Source: Saccharina japonica (lineage: Eukaryota; Sar; Phaeophyceae; Laminariales; Laminariaceae). Taken from it: 64,000 nt of DNA. The notes beneath the pieces are model-generated. The model was not told the origin of the DNA, searched no databases, and saw nothing but the letters and a program-made list of their open reading frames with translations. The stretch spans positions 9,429 through 73,428 of the forward strand of contig MEHQ01000660.1 of NCBI GenBank assembly GCA_008828725.1. Direction: 5' to 3'. The position numbers and the translations under genes are program-made. Shown piece after piece: positions 56,676 through 64,000 of this stretch (position 1 is its first letter; each line of letters opens with the position of its first letter).

Positions 56676-59600
56676 GACCGCGCTTGGAATTGTACTTTGT
56701 GAGTTGCCGCCGTGTGGTGGTCGCCTACTGCTCGACGTTTAATCCCTGGTACCCCCGTTTTTTTTCACTCGTGCAGGACTTTCGTTTGCGACGTCGCCAT
56801 GCTAGCGCCTGCTACAGCCGCTGCGATGGTTGTCGATCCTTCTGGGTTATACGTGTTTGTGAGTCGTTGCGGTATCTATATCGGTGGATGGATACATCCT
56901 GGTAGCGTTAGAAAGCTATACGTAGCTGACCGATGTTAGTGATGGATATGTTTTTGTTGATTGGGCCGGCGCCGTTACACAGGTGTGTTTCGTTTCATTG
57001 ACCCCTCTGGGCGGCACAAGCCCCGCTCAACCCAAGGCCAAGCGAGATGTTTTTGCTGTTGCACAACGGCGACCGACGTATTTCGCGGCAACCTTACCCC
57101 TCTCCCCCCGCCGACTCCAAACCAATACTCGTAGTCTATACGCGCAGCATACACATTGTGGGCGGTGTAGCTACTGCGGCAAGATGCATTAAGACATGAT
57201 ATCAGGGGTCAGGTGCCAAGAGAGACTCAGCAAGTTCTGCCCCCCCCCCCCCCCCACTGCCTCCACACTTCCCTTTGCGGCGCTCATTCGCCCCCCTTGA
57301 CGATAAATCGCAGCTAACTTGGACCTGGCACAGTTTGGGTGGTACCAGTACGTTCGACATACCACAGGTGAATTTGGTAAAACCTTGAACAATATTTGTT
57401 TTGATGGTTCCCATGCAAACTCGAAGGCCTGTGTTGGAGGAAAAGAAGGTAAACTTCCCGTGTGGAACGATCGTGCCACCTGACACTTTGCACCGAAATA
57501 TAGGGCCCGTTTGTTTATCAGTATTCGATTCAAACAATGCTTATATTTAGGGATACAGTGAGTACTCCGACTTAAGAGAATAGTACAGTTAAGAGGGACC
57601 GAATCGGCTGGACCCGCCACCTTCACTAAACCTATACTATATTTATCACTGTTGATACGAGAGAAATCTAGTTAAGAGAGCTGTTTTTGGCCTGTACCAT
57701 ACCACACCTCTCTTTAGTCGGGGTATGATACCCTCTGTATAAGTATCACGTTTTGGCTGATTTGTTTTCTACATGACGGGGATCTTTAGCCCAAAATCAT
57801 TGGAATCTTCTCATTCGTGTCCATAATGTTTCATTTTACACGTAGGCCGTGGGATTTTTCATCGGGCATGTAGTATTCGTTTCCGTTAAAGTCATTTGTT
57901 TGGGTGAGATGTAGAACTCCTCAAGTAAACAAACACCCTCAAAAGGCAGAAAAATCATGGTGCACCTCTATCGTAGCAAGCGTCCCGGCCACATGGGTCA
58001 ACTATGGCTGTCACGCGTTTTGCTTTGCCCGTGGGACACACATGAATGTTCAACTCAATGTGTTCTACAATACGACTACATACTCACGCGTGATGGCCCC
58101 CCAACTTCCGCTTGCCACCAGATGCCTACGCTTGCCCCTACTCCGAGCCCAACCCCGGCTCCGACACCAACACCAACGACGGGACCGCCTACTCTGACCC
58201 CAATCCCACCTCCGACTCCTGGACCAATAACGGGACCGCCTACTCTGAGCCCAATCCCACCTCCGACTCCTGAACCAACGACGGGACCATCTACTCTGAG
58301 CCCGATGCCACCTCAGACCCCTGAACCAATAACGGGACCGCCTACTCTGAGCCCAATCCCACCTCCGACTCCTGAACCAACGACGGGATTATCTACTCTG
58401 AGCCCAATCCCACCTCTGACACCAGAACCGACGTTGAGAGAGACTCCAGCGCCAGCCCTCTCTCCGTCGACTGCTCCAACATCAAACCCGGACCCCCCGA
58501 CGCTAATTTCGGCGATATTGGTCAATACGGAGCATGCGTTCAAGTTGGTATTCGATGGCACGTGCTACTGCGATGGTGGGAACGCGATTCCTTCGGTGGC
58601 CTGTGCGGATATGAGTGTGGGGTGAGCATCGACCTAATGTGTGCACCTGAGTCGTTCCCGAGAGCTATCCGTAGAATAGTTGTGTGAAGACCTAATGTAT
58701 CTGTGAGCACATTGTTGGATGTTCAAGTGCTGGTTTGTCACAATACTAGAAAATCGTGTCGATATGTGCAATGTTTACTTGTACCCGCGGTTTCGGGCTG
58801 TAAGCGTTTGTGATCGGCATTCCCCGCCCCGATGGCTCGTTGCATTTCTATGTGTTGGCAGCTGCGTCGTCGAACAACTTCTCAACAACGAAACTGTGAC
58901 GGTGATGGGGAGTAGTGCAGCTTGCGACTGGTCCGACGACAGCACGGAAGCTGTGGTATACATTGACGAGGAATTCGACGCTTCGTGGACGCCCAATCCC
59001 ACCATACATATTCCTGGCGGGTAGGACCGGCACACAAGTTCAACTTAGCGTGTTCATTCAGTGCGACGCCATGTTTTTTTTTGTGCCTTTAGCTCTTAAT
59101 ATAATCCAGAATACACTTACACTCTGCACTCTGGTGTGATTGCGTGATATTATCTGCGCTATGCACACCGGCAGCAGACAGTAGGCACACAATAAGCAAC
59201 CTAGCGGTTGTGTAGATCAGATCACGAAACGTTGCTGGACGCTGGATGGCAGACAGACTAAAGCTGATATCATGGAATTATCGCACCTAGTCAATATTTT
59301 CGCAATAAGTCGCCCCTGCCCCTACCTCGTCGGCCTCCCAGCTACATTCACGGCGACGTCGTCAACGAAGCACACCCTTTGATGTTCACGTCGGGAACTG
59401 TAACCGTCGAGGGGCGAACGCCAGAGCCAGAGCTACACGAGGTGTGAACACACGCTGGTTTGCGCATGAAATTCTGCGGTGGTACTACTTGAGTGGCGAT
59501 CTCACTTGACCTACAGTGCCACTACCCTCTTTCATGCCGCCTGTCGCGTACACCATGCCATTGGTGATATATGAATATCAGGTGGCATGGCCTTCTTCTG

Positions 59601-62600
59601 AACTACGTCGTCGCGGACACAGATAGTAATACCACATTAGAAACCCGAATCCGTTGTGCATCCTACTCAACGAAGAATTGTGAATTTACGACGGTTACCA
59701 GGCTCAATTCTCTGATGATGGGACGTCGATCACGATTGTTTTTTCGCCGGAGGGCTCTCCCAGCAGCAGGCTCTTGGATCCAGGAAACGCGACGTCCGGC
59801 AACGGCCCGGGCTCGTGCGCCTCAATATTCGACGCTGCTTCCATCGAAATCCTTGGCGACGACGCCACATGTGAGAAGCATTCCTTGTCGAGGCGACATG
59901 ATACAGCAGCAAGAAAACCGAAACCAGTACAATCCATCTACCCGGCAATACAGACCACTATAAAGAGGCTACATTTTTAATACATACAACAAACCCATGT
60001 TTTAGGTGAGTGGACTGGGGACCGGAAGCTGGACGTTAGCTTGGAGTACGGGACCCTTGCCGTGCCCGCTGCAAGCTCAGCGACAGATTGCGACGGCAGT
60101 TATTCTTCGATCACGCTATTGGACGGAGGGGTGCGAACAGAAGCATTCGCCGTGCTGTCATCCTCAGGGTGTACGCCGATTATGACACCAGACAACCCGG
60201 CAGCTGTCTCAGTGGTCTTGGTTGCGCCTGAGGTATGGTTTAAGTCGGCCTACTGTAGTACAACACTGTGCAAATCTTTAGAACTCCAGGCCAGCACACA
60301 ACAACGGTACTGTAGTTTCCCATTCGTTGTGATTATCACCCTCGATAGAGATACTACAGTATACAAAGACAGACGATCGTATGTATCGCTGGCGGGGAAT
60401 ACTGTTGTAAGCTGTTTTCCTGAGCGTACTTCGACGCACGCGTATATACCCGAGCTCAGCGCCCCCCCCCCCCCCCCCGTCCATGCAGACGGTGGGTCTG
60501 TGCGGCGAGGTAAAGTTCGACGCAAGGGCAAGCTCGGGCGGGGCTTCTCGTTCACTCTCCGCAGCGTGGGACGTCGCTGCGTCCACGGGAACACCGCTGG
60601 CAGCCGTTGTCGCTTTACGGGAGGCCTTCGCTCCGTTCAACGGGTCTTTGCTCGCTACACTGAATGCGACCGCGCTGGAAGTGGGAGCTGAATTCACAGT
60701 TACACTTACAATGGAAAACTTCCTTGGGGCCAAGGACATGACGACTACATCCGTCGTGCGCACGTGAGGATGCCGCTTATTAAATGTGGTCCTTGCAGCT
60801 CTACCGAGCCTGTGAAGAGCTAACCCCGTCGAGAGTGTAGTTTCAGGGAATAGCCATTGCTGTACAGTAGCTCTAAATGTGTCCGGTCAAGCCTGCACAT
60901 AGATTTCGTGAGCAGAGTTGAAGTGTCCAAATGTTTCAGCACGCATGTGGTGTGCAAACGCGCGTACGGGTGTGGGCATGTGTGGCCGTATCTAAATGTA
61001 TGAGCTCGTCAAACGACAGCCAGCATGTCTGGCATCATACCTTCAGCGCGTTTCCCACAACGCGATAACAGGGTGGAAGACATTCCCTCCGTTGTCATCC
61101 TCGGGTCTTCGCTAAAGACGGTCAAGAGGAGCCGGTCGACAGTTCTGAAAATGACCGGTACAGCTGGGTCATGCGGTGAGATGTAATGGAGATGATATAC
61201 TGTAGTTTCCATCCGAAAGCCACCGGTGCTGGTGGTTCTTCCGACCTTCAGTCGTCACACGCTTTCCATAACTGACCACAACCTGGCTCGGCTATCACGT
61301 AAATATTGGTACTCGCAAGGGTATGAACATAAATCAGTATCTGCTATCTATGGCCGTATGCTGTTATCGTAAAGCGTGGCGCCAAGAGGCAATGCGTACC
61401 CTATCTCCGTGTTCACCTTCACCGAATTATAAGCTTCTTCTTCGTGTAATTAACTCCATCATTATAGGGTCCGCGTCATCTCTCACCTTCGCATGGGACG
61501 AAGTGGGCGGCGTCGGCTATAACGAGCTTGGCACCGATGCCTTTGAGGTACGAACCACCCCTCAGCTCATGTTGGCACGCGCTTGTCTTAAGGGAGAGCA
61601 ATGCGCCAGTGAAATGGACCCAGAGATAACGGGTACAGGCCTTGTTAGGTGGGTGGACTCCAATACATGGCAACGTAGCCGCAGCAGAGGAATGTTGTTA
61701 GACGTTTAGTTTTGACAGTCCTAAAACGTTCTAACAAAGGTTGATGTACGTGCACCGATCGGCCTTTGAGGACCGCTGGTACCCTCCCGCTGAGCCGAAT
61801 ACGCACGACGAATATTACTGTTTCATTTGGAAAACGTGCACTCAGCTTTTCACACTTGCTTACAGCAGTCTCCACGCACGCGCCTTGAATGTTGCATGTA
61901 GGCTCTTGCAGGTACCGACCCAACCCAATTGACAATACCTGGGTACGCCCTTGGCTATGCGGGTTCGGTCTACCTTTTCCGTGGGGTCGTGACTGCGCAA
62001 GACTCCAAGCTCAATGCATCGGCGCTCGTGGAGGTAAGCCACACACTTGAAATGGCTATCGTCGTCACGATGCCTTGCGTATGTCTGTCCGGGTGCCGTA
62101 TAGCCCATACCCCGCTGCGAGCATCCAGGCAGGCCCTCTAGCATTTCAAGCTTAAAACCAAATTATTGCACGGGGCTCAAGCTCAAGACACAGTTGTGCG
62201 TCGGATGGTCTACGGTGCCCTTTGGAAGATTCGACTTTCGCGATGCCATGCATCTACACCACAATGCCATCTAATACGTATTCGTTGCTGTGTCTCGTTA
62301 GCACACATCATGCCGTGCTTCAGCTTCCTGATGCGTTCAAGTTAAACGGGTATGCTTCAACAGGTGGTGGTCGAGACAGGGTCTGTGCGGGCGTCGATCA
62401 CCGGGGGGGAGTTCCGCCTTCATGCTGCAGGTATTGTACTTCTTCAGCTACGAATGGAGATTGATCATAGGCTAGTCAATATGAGGTGAACAGCCGACGA
62501 TTAACGGCTAACGCCTATATTCATCGGCGAACTGCTGTTCTGGTTAGAATCCCATCCTCTACCTGAACGACGGGCTTTGTGTGTTGCGCATCATCGCATG

Positions 62601-63684
62601 TATGTACAGTAGTATAAAGAGATGTAGGCCAGGCTACCACCATCGCACAGAACAGTGATATATGGTCAACAATCCCAGGGATATATTTTTGAAACGGCCT
62701 TCGCTCACGTTTGAAATAATGGATCGCTCGTAGGGGGCTCTTTCGGCGATACTCGAAATGCGTTTGCTTTCTGCGTTCTTTGGTTTGCAGTCTAACGCAA
62801 TGCTATGCATGTTCCCATATACGGGTGGGGCCGGATGTGTCTTTCTTACCAGAGAATGACCTCGTTCTGGACGGCAGAGAATCGACGGATGAAGACAACA
62901 TCGAAGAGCTTTCACTAAGGTTCGAAAAACATATTTGGCCACGCGTATCCACGAGCCTATTACAGAAGCTCAACATGACGCTGGGGCCTTGCATTATGGT
63001 CTACATCGCGTATTGGGTACATCAGAGAGCGCGCGGGTACCAATACGTGTATATCTGCGTCCACACTACTCAGGCGTTGGGAACCTCTGAACCAATGCAA
63101 TGCAAGGGCAGAAGATGTGCCGAACGTCATCAAGCAAACTGATCTCCCCCGTGGTCAGGCGAATAGCACCTCTTCCTTGGGAATATTTCGCTACCTACCT
63201 CGTCTAGTAGCTCGAGCAAGTTTTTCAAGGTCCCGAATGCATTCGTTCGCCTCTGCAGAAGCGCAACCAAGGCCTGCTTCTGCTCAATGGTGCACAGGTA
63301 CACCTGGTCGTGTTCCAAGAACTGTTCCGCGCTCTCTGGCGACTACACCTTGGGTGACAGCGAAGTCTTCACGATTCCGGCCGAGTACTTGCAACCAGAC
63401 ACGGTGAGATTTCGGATCGGGAACGAAACCTCCATATCTTCATACGTCAGACGGTACGGAGCTCATGGGTTCTCTGCGTTCTTCGACAAAGACGTCATGG
63501 TGCACTGTCTAAATGAGTGAGCATCATTTGTCTTCATTCTGCGCACTGCGTGCTACCCCCAAGCATATCACACCGGTACTGTTCGCAGGTGTACGAGTTC
63601 TCCCTGAACGTCAGCACGGGGACCGTTGAAGCTATAGAAGTGTACGACACATTTCGATCGGACGTGGCGACCGTTCAAGTGCAG
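41054..63684 (+). CDS. Large beta-propeller plus REJ-module protein (3' end beyond the window)
   Basis: Exons with consistent splice sites: up to 41155, 42870-43080, 43365-43402, 47884-47961, 48386-48709, 49689-49832, 50586-50726 (copies 51799-51939 and 54078-54218), 55642-55712 (copy 53364-53434), 56777-56858, 58122-58621, 58862-59020, 59342-59441, 59702-59870, 60006-60232, 60489-60763, 61468-61547, 61902-62033, 62364-62430, about 62791-62919, 63298-63403, 63589-63684. The first half has blade-like repeats (MAPDDSTVYFAVSETNRI, APNGRQMFAYSIADTNKIYY, VVDPSGLYVF). The second half has REJ-like modules (CGEVKFDARASSGG, LVLDGRESTDEDN, YTWSCSKNC, VYEFSLNVS). The 5' end is undefined: the Met at 41054 lacks a signal peptide and may be internal. 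Joins 60763/61468 and 62430/62791 do not match in phase, so exons are missing there. REJ domains occur in polycystin-1 and egg-jelly receptors, so a cell-surface or recognition role is inferred. No channel segment is seen in the window. Confidence 0.7.
42170..42419 (+). repeat. Dispersed retroposon-like repeat with (ATTAAA)n tail, copy 2
   Basis: Near-identical to 20821-21056, with a longer ATTAAAATTAAA tail. It lies in intron 1 of the propeller/REJ gene, just after a GTACA microsatellite at 42085-42118. Confidence 0.6.
44030..47600 (+). repeat. Higher-order satellite of alternating ~178- and ~239-bp units
   Basis: About 17 units, each with CCAATCAGCGATCGGCCGG (or variant) and GTTTCCACACCGTGC, plus two or three TCGTCCCCGGGTGG boxes spaced about 60 bp. 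Unit starts are mostly 238-243 and 173-182 bp apart in alternation, giving a period near 418 bp. The array fills intron 3 of the propeller/REJ gene (43403-47883). Long open frames exist on both strands because the units lack stops; I do not regard them as genes. Confidence 0.9.
48386..48709 (+). CDS. Exon of the propeller/REJ gene with a Ser/Asn/Gly-rich insert
   Basis: One 108-codon, phase 0-0 exon between CCTCAG and GTGAGT. It begins VIVTNLKIERYTRSTDGLLE, blade-like, and then has about 60 residues of SSNSGSSNSGTNSG-type repeat before SDSTGDWL. The low-complexity part is encoded by GGTAGCTCCAATTCG-type 15-18-bp units, so it probably grew by slippage inside a surface loop of the propeller. 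Confidence 0.7.
48808..48915 (+). repeat. Repeat family P fragment in intron 5 of the propeller/REJ gene
   Basis: A G-rich stretch, GTGCACTCATGTCGTACACG and CGCATCCCTACAACGCTGGG match the family; the 3' half is missing. Confidence 0.55.
49105..49189. mobile_element. Stowaway-like MITE, copy 2
   Basis: ACCACTCTGTCCCGAAATAT on the left and GTTTCGGGACAGAGGGGG on the right, with CACATTAATATGCAATGAAA inside, as in the copy at 26660. Confidence 0.6.
50326..51537 (+). repeat. Near-identical block, copy A (truncated)
   Basis: Starts CTGTGGCATAATACAATGG and contains the VYFAVSETN exon, an AGGACACC MITE and a Stowaway-like MITE. It stops at GCGCTTTTTCG followed by N at 51538, whereas copies B and C continue from the same point. 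Confidence 0.9.
51539..53816 (+). repeat. Near-identical block, copy B
   Basis: Same left edge as copy A, plus the QMFAYSIADTN exon and a family-1 MITE (52906-53138). It ends in a GACCC tract followed by N at 53817. Internal N at 51991 and 52032. Confidence 0.9.
53818..56000 (+). repeat. Near-identical block, copy C
   Basis: Same left edge after N 53817 and the same content as copy B with scattered single-base differences. It runs through into unique sequence that leads to the next propeller exon at 56777. N at 54271. Confidence 0.9.
56120..56385. repeat. (GACCC)n pentanucleotide array
   Basis: Over 200 bases of CCGACCCGACCC with interruptions. Length is likely unreliable. It is followed by an (AT)n run at 56638-56675. 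Confidence 0.85.
57700..57982 (-). mobile_element. MITE family 1, reverse copy in intron before the Pro-rich exon
   Basis: Right end GGTGCACCTCTATCGTAGCA with AGCGTCC. Preceding blocks TTGTGTTTGGGTGAGATGTAG-like and GGGATTTTTCATCGGGCATG fit the family; the left end is decayed. Confidence 0.5.
58122..58621 (+). CDS. Proline-rich linker exon of the propeller/REJ gene
   Basis: Begins in phase 0 at CCACCAG/ATG and ends in phase 2 before GTGAGC. It codes [20 protein letters not shown], then about five units of the type TGPPTLSPIPPPTPEP (a 60-bp DNA repeat), then the start of the first REJ-like module (LISAILVNTEHAFKLVFDGT, CYCDGG). The linker would be an extended, possibly glycosylated spacer between propeller and REJ modules. 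The DNA repeat is regular, so unit number may vary between strains. Confidence 0.75.
58862..60763 (+). CDS. REJ-like modules 1-2 of the propeller/REJ gene (five exons)
   Basis: Exons 58862-59020, 59342-59441, 59702-59870, 60006-60232 and 60489-60763 connect in phase. They show a pattern used twice: a strand such as AQFSDDGTSITIVFSP, a cysteine segment (CASIFDAASIEILGDDATC or GSSAACDWSDDST) and a CxW motif (CEWTGDRKLDVSLEYG), then the REJ hallmark CGEVKFDARASSGG and TLTMENFLGAKDMTTTSVV. This matches REJ-family proteins of protists and animals as I know them. A possible extra exon near 59518-59578 (MPPVAYTMPLVIYEYQ) does not fit in phase and is left out. Confidence 0.7.
61468..63684 (+). CDS. 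REJ-like module 3 of the propeller/REJ gene (six exons, incomplete)
   Basis: Exons 61468-61547 (ASSLTFAWDEVGG), 61902-62033 (LTIPGYALGYAGSVYLFRGV), 62364-62430 (VVVETGSVRASITGGEFRL), about 62791-62919 (VGPDVSFLPENDLVLDGRES), 63298-63403 (YTWSCSKNC, FTIPAEYL) and 63589-63684 (VYEFSLNVSTGTVEAIEVYD). The alternation of W-containing strand, 'IPxxxLxxGxxYxF' and 'VxxxI.GG' is typical of the repeating unit in REJ proteins. The last exon ends at CAG/GCGAGA, so its intron would be GC-AG. The gene runs on past 64000. Confidence 0.65.
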
Positions 63685-64000
63685 GCGAGATGTTTTGATT
63701 TGCGAATCCGTACTTTCATTGTCACATTCGTCCGTGGCTGGAGACGCTTCGATCCCGCCGACCATTCCGCAGCACGTACATACTCGCCCCAATACCGCTT
63801 ATGCCTAGCCCTTCTGTTGACTCGGAAGCAAACACCCAAATACCGGAATATCGTAGACACGATAGGAAGAAGCGAGCCCCCTGTGCGGACAATTTCATGT
63901 ACCGTTTACTGAAACCCATGCCCACAAAAGGAGAGATGCATCAGGCGCGCCAGACCTTCGACAATATGTGTGCTACCAACGTAACTGTGCGTGAACATGT

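Noticed and set aside
56600-56700. AT dinucleotide run as a promoter or origin
   Set aside because: A simple (AT)n microsatellite within an intron; no other signal.
59518-59578. Possible REJ-gene exon coding MPPVAYTMPLVIYEYQ
   Set aside because: Splice-like borders exist but the entry phase (1) does not match the preceding exon's phase 0, and neighbours join correctly without it.

Overview
The window is a eukaryotic nuclear sequence. It has spliceosomal introns with donors mostly GTGAGT/GTGAGC and short pyrimidine-rich acceptors, small exons (25 to 500 nt) in introns of up to several kb, many MITE-like repeats, poly(C)/poly(G) tracts and a few assembly N's. Gene structure, G-rich exons, repeat load and a large REJ-module protein suggest a stramenopile, most likely a brown alga of the Ectocarpus type. 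That assignment is inference; no marker gene here proves it.

Layout. (1) 86-857 (+): 3' end of a gene that appears to join a bacterial-type DNA topoisomerase I tail to two HMG boxes. (2) 858-4600: intergenic, with two inverted copies of a TIR element and other repeats. (3) 4601-16699 (+): a secreted type-B carboxylesterase/lipase in 11 exons, including a 25-nt microexon and two apparent GC-AG introns; its introns carry different minisatellites and a 650-bp telomere-like TTGGGG tract. (4) 19290-25508 (-): a three-exon gene for a small secreted protein with eight cysteines. (5) 25509-41053: about 15.5 kb with no gene I can support. It holds MITEs, a possible tRNA-derived SINE, triplicated poly(G)-ended repeats, and a 4-kb array of CCATGGGA-like units that reverses strand and is interrupted by two transposable elements. 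(6) about 41054 to beyond the right edge (+): a large multi-exon gene encoding a beta-propeller-like region, a Ser/Asn/Gly-rich insert, a proline-rich linker and REJ (receptor-for-egg-jelly/polycystin-like) modules. Intron 3 of this gene holds a 3.5-kb higher-order satellite. Part of the propeller region is present three times with single N's at the joins, which splice-phase arguments indicate is an assembly artefact.

The genes do not form a pathway. Two or three of the four encode secreted or cell-surface proteins (esterase, Cys-rich protein, and by its domains the propeller/REJ protein), which may be chance. The most informative material is the repeat landscape (nested MITEs with readable target-site duplications, GC-AG introns, the satellite arrays) and the domain combinations of the first and last genes. 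Exon models were built by hand from translated frames, splice motifs and phase, and transcripts were not available.
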